Below, in pieces: positions 55,201 to 63,321 of a DNA stretch of 64,000 bases. Under the pieces are notes generated by a model. The model saw nothing but the letters and a program-made list of their open reading frames with translations. It was not told where the DNA came from and searched no databases. The stretch is from contig NZ_JAQYWD010000010.1 in NCBI RefSeq assembly GCF_030145145.1, positions 62,001 to 126,000 on the forward strand, read 5' to 3'. The DNA comes from Desulfobacula sp. (GTDB taxonomy: Bacteria > Desulfobacterota > Desulfobacteria > Desulfobacterales > Desulfobacteraceae). The translations under genes were made by a program, and so were the position numbers. Numbering within the stretch: position 1 is the stretch's first letter; each line of letters opens with the position of its first letter.

Positions 55201-55422
55201 GCAGACCGAGGCTTCCACATCATCGGCCGTGGCCCCGGGATAGACCACGGATATTTCCACCGCGTTGACGGAAAAGTCCGGAAAGGTCTCGCGTTTCAGA
55301 TCGGTGACAGAGATGACACCCAACGCCACAAACAGCAGCATTAAAAGGTTGGATGCCGTGGGATGACCAGCCATATAGGAGATGATCTGTTTCAAGGGGG
55401 TCATTTTATTTTGTCTCCCCAA
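52276..55422 (-). CDS. RND efflux transporter (AcrB/MdtB-like)
   Basis: The protein is 1048 residues with twelve expected membrane helices, one at the N-terminus, then helices 2-6 after about 330 and 8-12 after about 860, separated by two large periplasmic loops. Landmarks are FPDFSVNAVEISVVYPGA, MLSMVGLLIGLGLLMDDAIVIAEN (helix 4 with the Asp pair) and GIVVNDSILLVSFIRRH. It exports hydrophobic compounds using the proton gradient. It overlaps the adaptor gene by 17 bases, so they are coupled. No outer-membrane channel gene is next to it. Confidence 0.92.
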   Translation of the reverse strand: MGRQNKMTPLKQIISYMAGHPTASNLLMLLFVALGVISVTDLKRETFPDFSVNAVEISVVYPGATADDVEASVCQRIEDAIDSVSNIAEVKSTAMENRASVLVEMVEGNDMIEFFNDLKTEVEAISDFPGEVEDVIVKRVNRIDPVVAVAVTGPMSPLHLKLYCEDLKDRLKRLDKVSQVDILGFSDHEFLIEIPFYTLMRLGLSVSDIEGAVAGQNLDLPAGSLETKDAEILIRFSEERKTRYDLGNLIVASSETGTEIRLGDIAKISDRFMDDEDKILFDGRRAGILQINKTKSEDALRIMDTVTRFLAEEQIRAPAGVSFTITQNVSKIVRDRLLMLVKNAVQGLILVFLAMLLFFPFGFSFWVAMGLPVSFFLTFFFMRHLGLSINMLSMVGLLIGLGLLMDDAIVIAENIAAHLEKGKKAFNATVDGISEVAAGVFSSFLTTVFIFGALGLSMAGDIGKVLYVIPVILILTLSVSLVEAFFILPHHLSHSLSTLRTDEPKNRFRQKMDDGLNGFRENVLGPVVDGVVNLRYLFVGMVIFAFIASIALIAGGHLKIQAFPDIEGEVLQARLLFPQGTPLARTERYVDQMVVAAHQMNKNLSGSQPGEADLVKHISILFNTNADAGEQGTHVATVSLDLLNAEDRSSTMDDIIHQWRTLAGDIPDAIAIAFKEPTIGPGGLPIEIRLKGKDLDELKLASARLINWFYAYEGVSDLYDDLRPGKPEIQVMLKKGAQIRGFDARSVSKQLRAAFYGATASEIIVRDESYEVNLRMAGDDRNSLSQLENFYLMNGNGDRIPLDTVAAITRTRGYAGIKRVNADRTVTVTGDVDTRVANAVDIIADTKHQFLPELTKEFPGITVELEGQEKELKTSMGGMVKALGIGIFGVFCLLSFQFRSYQEPLVIMITIPFAFIGVVWGHMIMGLDLCMPSILGFISLAGIVVNDSILLVSFIRRHTAAGKSVAEAGKLASRERFRAVILTSVTTIAGLLPLLSERSMQAQILIPLACAIVFGLLMSTVLVLLVVPCLYTILADLHLVRVKAKGSE

Positions 55423-56761
55423 GGGCCTGTTGCTTCAACGTTTCCAGGACATCCAGGACCGCCAATGGTTTTAACCGCATCCCCTGGATGGCAGGCACCA
55501 GATCTGTCAGCACCAGGACGTCCCCCTGTTCAAGCCCCCCGGACAGCACTGCCATGTCTTGCATATAAAACTCAACGCCCACGGGCCGGATTTCAAGCCG
55601 GCTGCCCGGGGTGCAGATATACACCGTTCCGTCATGGACCGCACTCCGGGGTACCACCCAGCTGTCCGGCAGCAGCCTGCCGTATAATGTCACTTCCACA
55701 TACATATTGGTCACCAGGGGCGGTCGTTTTCCCGGGATGATATTTTCATAGGGCTTGTCCACGGTGATATAAAGGGTCAGCGCACCAGTCTTAAGATCCA
55801 TGGATTCACTGGTCCGGGAAAAAATACCCTCCCACTCAATGGGAAACGCCACGTCCATGGGGAGTGTTACCTTGGCTGCAATACCGATGGCCCGGCGGAT
55901 GGTTTCCAGATCCGGCATCTGACTGAGATTGCCGTCATAATTCCTGGGCAAAAGGGTCATGAAACTTTTCGGTGTCAGCGACACGGGGATTTCCGCCCGG
56001 TCAACGCTTTCAGCTTCAACCAGAACCGTTCCGGCAGCCGCAAACTGGTGCAGCTCGATATTCACAACCGACAGGCGGCAGTCAAAGGGGGCACGAATTT
56101 CCGTTCGTGCCACATCCAGTCTGCGCTGGGTTACCGTGGATTCTCCGGATTTTTTCTGGGCCAGCAGGGCTTTTTTCTGGGACGGGATCAGATCCAGTGT
56201 GTTCTGCAGATTGTTCACTGTGGTCTGGCGGGCCAGAAACGTTCTTTCTTCCTTTTCAAGATCAGAAGCGGAAATATACTGGTTTGCAAATAATTCTCGT
56301 TTTCGTTTCAACTCCAGGCCGGCACTGGCAAGGGATTTTTTTTCAATGGCCAACAGGCGCTGGGTGTTTGTCCTGGATTGCTCCAGCTCCTTGAGCCTGG
56401 CATCCACATTCATCAGGTCGGCCACCCCCCGGGTTTCAGCCAGGCCATATGTCGTTGTGTCGATTTTAAACAGGACCTCATCTTTTTTTATGAAATACCC
56501 TTTTTTCAAATCCTTGTGAACAGACACCACCTTTCCGCTGACTTCGGATATCGCCTGCCAGGTGCGGTCAGCCGCCACATACCCGTATGTGATAACCCGG
56601 GGCACCACCGGCATTTTTTCCAAAGGAATCACCCGGACGGCCTGAACCCGTTCCTGGTTTTCAAGACGGATGGGGGGCTTTTTGTTTGTTTTCATTACGG
56701 CGAAAAGGACTATGCCGCATACCACAGGAAGAATGATCAATAGCTTTTTCAAGAGTTTCAT
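55406..56761 (-). CDS. RND periplasmic adaptor (HlyD/AcrA-like)
   Basis: This membrane fusion protein of about 451 residues has an N-terminal membrane anchor (residues 4-24), a lipoyl half-motif near 75-110, a long coiled-coil hairpin (about 125-220, LKELEQSRTNTQRLL) and beta-barrel domains. It links the RND pump to an outer-membrane channel. ATG at 56761 is the likely start; a GTG at 56770 overlaps the stop of the preceding truncated methyltransferase gene. Confidence 0.88.
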   Translation of the reverse strand: MKLLKKLLIILPVVCGIVLFAVMKTNKKPPIRLENQERVQAVRVIPLEKMPVVPRVITYGYVAADRTWQAISEVSGKVVSVHKDLKKGYFIKKDEVLFKIDTTTYGLAETRGVADLMNVDARLKELEQSRTNTQRLLAIEKKSLASAGLELKRKRELFANQYISASDLEKEERTFLARQTTVNNLQNTLDLIPSQKKALLAQKKSGESTVTQRRLDVARTEIRAPFDCRLSVVNIELHQFAAAGTVLVEAESVDRAEIPVSLTPKSFMTLLPRNYDGNLSQMPDLETIRRAIGIAAKVTLPMDVAFPIEWEGIFSRTSESMDLKTGALTLYITVDKPYENIIPGKRPPLVTNMYVEVTLYGRLLPDSWVVPRSAVHDGTVYICTPGSRLEIRPVGVEFYMQDMAVLSGGLEQGDVLVLTDLVPAIQGMRLKPLAVLDVLETLKQQALGETK

Positions 56762-56766
56762 AACGG

Positions 56767-57234
56767 TCACCGGTTGTTTGTTCGTTGGTTTTTTTTATCA
56801 TTATGGCCTGCGCCGGTGGTCAGGTTGGAAATGCCGGCAATGGTTCGAACGTTAAATCCCAAAAGATCCGGCAGCATCCGGATTACATTCAGGACAGCCC
56901 TTGCCTGGACAATGCCGTCCGCCCATACCAGCGGCGGCACCACCGGATCTATAATGATCCGATTATCAGCTACTTCAAGTCCGGCCCGCATGGCAGCCGG
57001 ATTGGAGGTATCAATGAGCAAGGGCAGGTCCGTTACACGCTGAACTGCCCGGATGAAAAATTGCATGCCCGCTTCAGGCTGTTTCCCCAGAGGCCCGGTA
57101 TTCAAATCAATGGCCCATGCTCCTTTTGCCACACATTGTTTTACAAGCCCCTGTATCGGTTTGGGATCAAGGTCTTTGAGTGCCTCCTGGATGTCTGTTT
57201 TTGTAATCCTTAGATTATCAGCGATCAATTCCAT
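56767..57234 (-). pseudogene. Truncated pterin-dependent (CH3-H4folate:corrinoid) methyltransferase
   Basis: The 155-residue product starts like a normal MeTr/DHPS-fold protein (IADNLRITKTDIQEAL, KGAWAIDLNTGPLGK, LPLLIDTSNPAAMRAGLEV). It then jumps from VADN directly to IIIDPVVPPLVWADGI, a segment that belongs several tens of residues further on. It ends after SNLTTGAGHNDKK in a random basic tail, losing the last barrel strands. An internal deletion plus a 3' truncation at the junction with the RND operon make it almost certainly inactive. It follows the corrinoid protein gene at 57362 as the remains of an operon like the intact one at 59309. Confidence 0.75.
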
Positions 57235-57361
57235 AAGCTCACTCCATATTCACAAGTTCAATCAATCAGCAGGATGATACCATTGACACGACAGATAAAA
57301 AAATGATTTTTTGTGTTTTAATTCGGTTATAACGAAAAACCATCCAGGCGCCGGTAAATCC

Positions 57362-58012
57362 TCACCCTGAAAGGATGGTCTGGCACAATCGAATGCCTTC
57401 CATGCTGTCCGTCGTACACAGGTCTGCCCCCACAGCCTTGCACACCCGTTTGCTCATCAAATGTCCGCCGGCCAGGTATGCCCGGGGTGCCAGACCTTGG
57501 GGAACATGGATTTTCAAGTGGGCAATGGTTTCCTTGAGCGTGTCCAGACAGGTGCTGATCAAACAGGAAAACCCGACAATATCCGGCTTGTATTCATGAA
57601 CCGCAGATAAAAATGTGGCTTTCGATACATCCACCCCCAGGTCGTGCACGGCAAAGCCATGGCCGCGTAAAAAAGCCTTGAAGATATCTTTGCCGATATA
57701 GTGGATGTCGCCTTCCACGGTTCCGATGAGGATTCTGCCCACACCCTGTTGAAGCGACGACCCCATGGTGAGGGGCAGAACCATTTGACTGATTTGTTCC
57801 ATGATTTCACCGGCCATGATCAGCCCGGATATAAAATAGATTCCTCGTTCATAGCGGAGCCCGACTTCAGTGATTCCTTTATGGGAATAGGCGATGATCT
57901 GCAATGGATCCATTCCATCGGAGATCAACTGCCGGGCCATGGCAAGTGCTTTTTCTTCATCCAGCGCTGCAATCATGGTGCTCAGGCGGATTAATTTTTT
58001 TTCCCTTGTCAT
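57362..58012 (-). CDS. Corrinoid (B12-binding) methyltransferase protein
   Basis: The protein is 216 residues. A helical cap domain (about 10-90, GLRYERGIYFISGLIMAGEIM) is followed by a Rossmann B12-binding domain with the lower-axial-ligand motif GDIHYIGKD and LGVDVSKATF, GFSCLISTC and a final GG..M segment. Such proteins carry methyl groups between a substrate methyltransferase and a pterin methyltransferase. Compared with the intact paralogue at 59309 its neighbour is broken, so it may be on the way to decay, though this gene is complete. Confidence 0.88.
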   Translation of the reverse strand: MTREKKLIRLSTMIAALDEEKALAMARQLISDGMDPLQIIAYSHKGITEVGLRYERGIYFISGLIMAGEIMEQISQMVLPLTMGSSLQQGVGRILIGTVEGDIHYIGKDIFKAFLRGHGFAVHDLGVDVSKATFLSAVHEYKPDIVGFSCLISTCLDTLKETIAHLKIHVPQGLAPRAYLAGGHLMSKRVCKAVGADLCTTDSMEGIRLCQTILSG

Positions 58013-58052
58013 TGCATCCTTTGTTTTTATTTCACTGAACTTTCGTATGCCT

Positions 58053-58136
58053 GGGATTCAGGCTTTTTTTATGGCACTTTTTACCCGTTTGGTCATGAAA
58101 TAATGATAAAAAGCACCAAAAAAAAAGCCTGATCCC
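58053..58136. terminator. Long inverted repeat, likely terminator
   Basis: GGGATTCAGGCTTTTTTT and ATGGCACTTTTTA (58053-58083) form the left arm; the right arm (58107-58136) is nearly its reverse complement. The 30-bp stem has internal A/T runs and sits after the GntR stop codon (minus) and before the corrinoid gene. It should form a strong hairpin in either transcript. Confidence 0.6.
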
Positions 58137-58171
58137 GCTCATTAAAGCTGAAGACCGAAAGTGGAGTTATT

Positions 58172-58960
58172 TCATCTGCTCAGGTCAAACCCCACCATTG
58201 TTTTAAATCGAAGCTTATCTCCCCGGCAGATAAATTGTCCCCAGCTGATGGGGGTTTCATCAAAATCATAAAACAAATGTTCTATCCTGAAAGCCGGTTG
58301 AAGCGGCATTGTGTTGAGCAGTCCGGCCTCTTCCGGGTTGAGGACCATGGCTTCCAGGGTTAAATTTCCTCTTTTTAAACATGTCTGCCCGTTTCTTTCA
58401 AAAAGCCCGTATAGGGTGGTGACCTCAAGCTCAGTTTCGATGACGGGCCTGAACGGGTCGTAAATCAGGTATTCCTTGTGGAAAATAACCGGATCTCCAT
58501 CCTTTAATAACAGCCGTCTGAGCAGGAGAACCCGCTGCCCTTCGGAAAGCTGAAGTCTGGCTGCCGTATCTGCATCGGCTTTTAATGTTCTGGCTTCAAG
58601 AAGCTTGACCTTTGCCCGATCCTGGTCTTTGAAAATGTCGTAGAATTCATTCAGGCTGAAAGTTGCTCCCCCCAGATCAGGTGCCTTGACAAAGGTACCG
58701 CTGCCCTGCACCGTTGTAACGATTCCCTGGTCCAACAGCAATTGAATGGCACGGCGAACGGTCATGGGGCTGACCTTGTGGATACGCCTCAATTCAGATT
58801 CTGACGGCAGCCGACTGCCCGGCAGATAAATCCCTTTGGAGATTTTTTCCCTTAACAGGTTGCAGATCTGTTCGTAGGCCGGTTCATGGGACCGGCGATT
58901 TACAACGTCTTCGGTATTGCCGCTGATGTCAGTTCTTAAATGGGAAGCATGTGTTGTCAT
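58172..58960 (-). CDS. GntR family regulator, HutC type (UTRA domain)
   Basis: The protein is 262 residues. Its winged helix (about 25-95) contains LPSESELRRIHKVSPMTVRRAIQLLLDQG, and the UTRA effector domain (about 115-255) has RVLLLRRLLLKDGDPVIFHKEYLIYD. It lies between the two corrinoid operons and is divergent from the intact one. A palindrome inside the promoter of that operon (59199-59216) and a related ATCTATATA motif next to its own ATG suggest repression of both. The effector may be the methylated substrate. Confidence 0.88.
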   Translation of the reverse strand: MTTHASHLRTDISGNTEDVVNRRSHEPAYEQICNLLREKISKGIYLPGSRLPSESELRRIHKVSPMTVRRAIQLLLDQGIVTTVQGSGTFVKAPDLGGATFSLNEFYDIFKDQDRAKVKLLEARTLKADADTAARLQLSEGQRVLLLRRLLLKDGDPVIFHKEYLIYDPFRPVIETELEVTTLYGLFERNGQTCLKRGNLTLEAMVLNPEEAGLLNTMPLQPAFRIEHLFYDFDETPISWGQFICRGDKLRFKTMVGFDLSR

Positions 58961-59308
58961 GATCTATATATATAAATTATCTGTTTTTAGAAGTCAAGGC
59001 ATTGGAAAATCCGGGTCCGATCAGCGATTTGCCGTAAAACAAACCCGGGTTTAATGGGGGGTATAACCGGCTGCCTGAAACAGGGCTGTCCTTTTTTGGG
59101 ATAGGACCAAACGTATATGGTTCTATGGTTTTACTGGAAATCAAGGGATGGCTGTCGATCTGGCAGGATGTTGATAAAAATATTTTAAAAGCATTGACAA
59201 GTTATCTATATAACTTTATGATTTCTATCTCATAGGGATAAAGGGAAACAAGAAAAAGCAGGTTTGAAGGGGATATGAACTTGGAACCTTAATGAAAGGA
59301 AATGAAAC
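58961..59308. other. Divergent regulatory region of the corrinoid operon
   Basis: It contains ATCTATATATATA beside the GntR start (58962-58974) and the promoter/operator at 59194-59222. The middle part has no recognisable element. No small gene is supported. Confidence 0.65.
59194..59222 (+). promoter_or_regulatory. Promoter with operator in the spacer
   Basis: TTGACA (59194-59199) and TATGAT (59217-59222) are exactly 17 bp apart, near consensus. The spacer is almost filled by the palindrome AAGTTAT-CTAT-ATAACTT (59199-59216). A repressor bound there would exclude RNA polymerase. The divergent GntR/UTRA protein is the obvious candidate. The leader to the corrinoid gene is about 80 nt. Confidence 0.8.
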
Positions 59309-59941
59309 GTGTTTGACAAATTAATTGATGCCGTGACCAACATGAAGGAGAACGAGGCATTGAGCCTCACCCAGGAGTTGCTGGACAACAATGCCGATCC
59401 GGTTCAACTTCTGGATGCCTGTACCCGGGCAATGGAAATTGTCGGCAAAAAATTTGAATCCGGTGTCTATTTTTTGCCGGAATTAATGATGGCTGGTGAG
59501 ATCCTCAAACAGATTTCCGGAAAGGTGAAACCCATGATACAGGATCAGGCTGAAGGGGAAAAAGTCGGCAGGGTCATCATGGGAACCGTTCTGGGAGATA
59601 TTCATGATATTGGCAAGGATATTGTCATCTTTCTTCTGGAAGTCAACGGTTTTGAAGTGTATGATATTGGTATTGATGTGCCGCCGGAAAAATTTGTAGC
59701 GGAGATCAAGGCGTTTAAACCCCAGGTGGTGGGCATGAGCGGGTTGCTTACCCTGGCCTTTGATTCAATGAAAGATACGGTAACCGCCATTTCGGATGCC
59801 GGGTTAAGAGAGGATGTGAAAATTATTATCGGTGGCGGTCAGATGAGTGATAAAATTAGTGCATATGCCGGTGCTGATGCCTGTGCCAAAGATGCAATGG
59901 ATGGCATTAACATTATCAAAGAATGGACCCGAAAGGTTTGA
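59309..59941 (+). CDS. Corrinoid (B12-binding) methyltransferase protein
   Basis: The 210-residue protein has a helical cap (FESGVYFLPELMMAGEILKQIS), the cobalamin motif GDIHDIGKD, IGIDVPPEKF, GMSGLLTLAF and the final IIGGGQMSD. It starts at a GTG with AAAGGAAA upstream. It should carry the methyl group taken from the substrate by the UroD-type enzyme encoded next and pass it to the pterin methyltransferase at 61368, like MtvC/MtoC proteins of O-demethylase systems. Confidence 0.92.
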   Translation: MFDKLIDAVTNMKENEALSLTQELLDNNADPVQLLDACTRAMEIVGKKFESGVYFLPELMMAGEILKQISGKVKPMIQDQAEGEKVGRVIMGTVLGDIHDIGKDIVIFLLEVNGFEVYDIGIDVPPEKFVAEIKAFKPQVVGMSGLLTLAFDSMKDTVTAISDAGLREDVKIIIGGGQMSDKISAYAGADACAKDAMDGINIIKEWTRKV

Positions 59942-59945
59942 AAAA

Positions 59946-61289
59946 ATGAAAGAGCGTTGGACAAAAGAAGCAGCCGATGCCGGGGAAAAATTATCCCAAC
60001 AGTTTGACATCTGGCTTGCCGCTGAGAATATTCCCTTTGTGAGCCCGGAAGCCGAAGCCCTTTACCGAGAAAGAGTTGAGCTGTATCGGGATGCCATTCA
60101 GATGAAAACCGTCCCCAAACGTATCCCGGTATGTCCTTCAGCCGGCAGTTTTCCCATTGAATATGCCGGGATCACCTGGAAAGAGGCCATGTATGATTAC
60201 AAAAAGCTGGGGTATGCATGGAGAAAATACCATGATGATTTTGATCCGGACGGGTATAGTGCACCCCGGACCATCGCCCCCGGCAAGTCCCTGGAGATAC
60301 TGGGGCTGGAGCTGTATCGCTGGGCCGGCGGCGGTCTGAGGGATGACCAGGAATACCAGTTCGTTGAAAAAGAATATATGCGGGACGATGAATACTATGA
60401 TTTGATTGACGACCCCACGGGGTTTTTCCTGAACACCTATTTCCCCAGGATTTTCAAGGAACTCGGCGCGCTTAAGAAAATGCCCATGCTCCCGCCGATC
60501 CATGAACTGCCCGTTATCCCGTCCGGCATCATTCCCTTTGGCATGCCGGATGTGCAGGCGGCATTTGCCAGGCTCTGTTCAGCAGGCGAGGATGTGAACC
60601 ATTGGCTGGCCGAAGTGACAAACGTCTCCATTGCCCAGATGGCCAATGGCAAACCCAGCTTTTCAGCCGGATTTACCAAGGCACCCTTTGATGTCATTGG
60701 TGACAGCCTTCGGGGAACGAAGGGGGTGCTCATGGATATGTTCCGCCATCCCGAAGAACTGGTGGAAGCCTGTGAAAGAATTACACCGTTCATGATCAAA
60801 TCCGGTGCGGCAGGCTGCAAGGCGGCAGGTCATGTCATGCCCTTTATTCCCCTTCACAAGGGAGCGGATACGTTCATGTCCGAAGACCAGTTCATGACAT
60901 TCTACTGGCCGACCCTGAGAAAGCTGATCATCGGTTTATCCAATGAAGGCGTCGTTCCCCAGTTGTTTGTGGAAGGGGCTTACAACCGGCGCCTTGACCT
61001 CATTGATGACCTGCCCCCGGGCAAGGTGGTCTGGTGGTTTGATGCCACTGACATGGCAGCCGCCAAAAAAACCGTGGGCCGGACCAATTGTATTGCCGGC
61101 AATGTTCCTTTGGATATTTTGTGTACGGGTACGCCGGATGATGTAAAGGTCTATTGCAAAGACCTGATTGATACCGCCGGCAAGGATGGCGGATTTATCA
61201 TGACCAGCGGTGCCGGTGTCCAGGGGGCAAAAGCTGAAAACGTAAAAGCCATGATTGATTTTTCCAAAAAATATGGGGTCTATTCATAA
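59946..61289 (+). CDS. UroD-family corrinoid methyltransferase (methyltransferase I)
   Basis: This protein of about 447 residues belongs to the uroporphyrinogen-decarboxylase superfamily, with the TIM-barrel pattern, LRGTKGVLMDMFRHPEEL and a C-terminal part rich in Gly. It starts at the ATG 59946, 4 bases after the corrinoid gene's stop; the longer frame upstream overlaps that gene. Heme synthesis is unlikely, since the set corrinoid protein/UroD-like/MeTr is that of O-demethylases and related methyl donors (MtvB, MtoB type). MttB-type amine methyltransferase is excluded by fold. The substrate may be an aromatic methyl ether or another methylated compound. Confidence 0.87.
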   Translation: MKERWTKEAADAGEKLSQQFDIWLAAENIPFVSPEAEALYRERVELYRDAIQMKTVPKRIPVCPSAGSFPIEYAGITWKEAMYDYKKLGYAWRKYHDDFDPDGYSAPRTIAPGKSLEILGLELYRWAGGGLRDDQEYQFVEKEYMRDDEYYDLIDDPTGFFLNTYFPRIFKELGALKKMPMLPPIHELPVIPSGIIPFGMPDVQAAFARLCSAGEDVNHWLAEVTNVSIAQMANGKPSFSAGFTKAPFDVIGDSLRGTKGVLMDMFRHPEELVEACERITPFMIKSGAAGCKAAGHVMPFIPLHKGADTFMSEDQFMTFYWPTLRKLIIGLSNEGVVPQLFVEGAYNRRLDLIDDLPPGKVVWWFDATDMAAAKKTVGRTNCIAGNVPLDILCTGTPDDVKVYCKDLIDTAGKDGGFIMTSGAGVQGAKAENVKAMIDFSKKYGVYS

Positions 61290-61367
61290 GCCTGGCGGGT
61301 CACAAGGCCGTTGTGACCCAAACCGCTTTAGCGGATTAGATCACCTGAAAAGGATGGGTGACAGCAT

Positions 61368-62222
61368 ATGATAACATTAAAAACAATCGTATCAAACAAG
61401 GACACGTCAGTCACCATAGGTGGTAACGGACCCACCATTATGATTGGTGAGCGGATCAACCCCACGGGGAAGAAAAAACTGGCTGATGCCTTGCGCAAGG
61501 GAGATATGGACGCTGTAAAGGCCGAGGCAAAAGCCCAGATCGCCGCTGGCGCCCAGATTCTCGATGTGAATGTGGTAACAGAAGATGTCAATGAGATGGA
61601 TATCCTTCCCAGGGCCATTGCGGCCATCCTGGAAGTGGCCGATATTCCCCTTTGTATTGATGTCAACAATCCCAATGCCTTGAAGAAAGCATTGGACCTG
61701 TACCCGGGTAAAGCCCTTGTCAATTCAGTCTCTGCAGAAAAGCGGTCTTTGGAAGAGGTGCTTCCCCTGGTAAAAGAATACAATGCCGCTGTGATCGGGC
61801 TTGCCCTTGATGATGACGGTATCCCGAAAACAGCAGAAAAACGGCTGGAAATTGCCTGCCGGATTATTGACGCGGCAAAGGCGATTGGCATTCCCAAAGA
61901 GGACATCATTATTGACTCGTTATCACTGGCCCTGGGAAGTGATGACCAGGCAGCAGCCGTCACCCTGGATTCGGTTCGGATGATCAATGAAGCGCTTGGG
62001 GTGAACCAGACACTGGGGGCGAGCAATGTCTCGTTTGGACTGCCCAACCGGATAGAGGTCAACAAAGCCTTTCTTCCCCTGGCCATTTCTGCCGGGGTGA
62101 CCTGTCCCACAGTCAATCCCCTGCATGTGGGGGCAACCATTATGGCAACGGATCTGATCCTGGGGCGGGATCGATTTTCAATGCGGTATATCACTGATTA
62201 TAGAAATCGAAACAGCTCATAA
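61368..62222 (+). CDS. Pterin-binding methyltransferase (corrinoid:H4folate, methyltransferase II)
   Basis: This 284-residue DHPS-fold enzyme has GERINPTGKKKLADAL, AGAQILDVNV, IPLCIDVNNPNALKKAL, IIIDSLSLALGSDDQ and GASNVSFGLPNR. It should move the methyl group from the corrinoid protein to tetrahydrofolate, feeding the Wood-Ljungdahl methyl branch. It is from a different branch than the truncated copy at 56767. It is 78 bases after methyltransferase I. Confidence 0.9.
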   Translation: MITLKTIVSNKDTSVTIGGNGPTIMIGERINPTGKKKLADALRKGDMDAVKAEAKAQIAAGAQILDVNVVTEDVNEMDILPRAIAAILEVADIPLCIDVNNPNALKKALDLYPGKALVNSVSAEKRSLEEVLPLVKEYNAAVIGLALDDDGIPKTAEKRLEIACRIIDAAKAIGIPKEDIIIDSLSLALGSDDQAAAVTLDSVRMINEALGVNQTLGASNVSFGLPNRIEVNKAFLPLAISAGVTCPTVNPLHVGATIMATDLILGRDRFSMRYITDYRNRNSS

Positions 62223-62364
62223 AAAAATCATGTGTGTGTTTATCTGAAATTCAAATTGTTTTGTGAGAGTATCTGTTGTATTCTTATGTCATTCAAAATA
62301 GATTGGAAAATAAGGTTTTTCCGGAGTATCATTGAATGAGCATTTATTTTTAAAAGGTATTATC

Positions 62365-63174
62365 ATGAATATTAATTCACATCTTTTGGGTGACCATCTT
62401 AAGAGTATGGGAATCATTTCTGGAAAGCAGTTGGAAGAAGCACTGCAGATTCAACAGGGTTTTTTTTCTGATAGCATATCTGAATCCCATATGAATCGGG
62501 CGGAATTGATCACGAAAAGCAGGAGGGGAAGCAAGGATGTCCCCATGCTGGGACAGATTTTGCTGGAAAAGGGGTACATCACAAAAGATATGCTTGATTC
62601 AGTTCTTGCCATACAGAACTGCCAGGTCAGGGAGTTGCGTCTTTTGAGCAGCGAAAAACTTGCTCTTGTTATCCAGATAGGCTTTATTATTAATTCCACG
62701 GTTAATTTGATCGATGTCTTATCACTGATTATGAAGTATGCCAATATCGTGACCGATGCCATGGCCAGTACCCTGATGCTCCTGGATGATAACACCGGGG
62801 AGCTGGTATTCAGTATCCCTACAGGTCCCAATGCAGATGAGTTGAAAGATATCAGAATCCCTTCAGGGGTTGGTGTGGCCGGCTGGGTGGCAAAAAACCA
62901 GCAGTATGTTTTGATAGAAGATGCCAGAAAAGATCCTCGATTTTATCAGGGAATTGATGATATGACCAGCGTTGAAACAAAATCTCTGCTGTGTGTTCCC
63001 ATGAGATCCAAACGAAAATTTATCGGCGTACTGGAGGTGATCAATAAAAATGAAAGCCCCTGTTTTACAGAAGACGATGCGTTGTTATTAAGTATCTTTT
63101 CCCATCAGGCTGCGATTGCCATTGAAAATGCCATGTTGTTTAATTCCATTGAAACTCACCGGGATACCGTTTAG
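62365..63174 (+). CDS. GAF domain protein with MshEN-like N-terminus
   Basis: This protein is about 269 residues. The N-terminal 75 residues (HLLGDHLKSMGIISGKQLEEALQIQQ, then LGQILLEKGYITKDMLDSVLAIQ) resemble the repeat found at the N-terminus of type II secretion ATPases, which can bind cyclic-di-GMP. Residues about 110-265 form a GAF sensor domain (ASTLMLLDDNTGELVFSIPTG, SLLCVPMRSKRKFIGVLEVINK). There is no output domain, so it may regulate by protein contact. AAAAGGT precedes the ATG at 62365; the frame is open to 62332. Confidence 0.78.
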   Translation: MNINSHLLGDHLKSMGIISGKQLEEALQIQQGFFSDSISESHMNRAELITKSRRGSKDVPMLGQILLEKGYITKDMLDSVLAIQNCQVRELRLLSSEKLALVIQIGFIINSTVNLIDVLSLIMKYANIVTDAMASTLMLLDDNTGELVFSIPTGPNADELKDIRIPSGVGVAGWVAKNQQYVLIEDARKDPRFYQGIDDMTSVETKSLLCVPMRSKRKFIGVLEVINKNESPCFTEDDALLLSIFSHQAAIAIENAMLFNSIETHRDTV

Positions 63175-63321
63175 CTTAAGCGTTCTATCTTAAGGCGGGG
63201 CGGTCACACGTCTGGTGCGATACCTGCTCGGCAGCAACGGGAAGCAGGATTTGTCTGACGGTAACAGATGCGACACTTAATCTTGGCGCCACCATCGAAC
63301 AAAAAGACCCTGGGGGATAAC

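Noticed and set aside
61328-62194. 288-codon frame on - opposite the pterin methyltransferase gene
   Set aside because: Long antisense frame created by codon bias; the + frame has complete family motifs and a full-length product.
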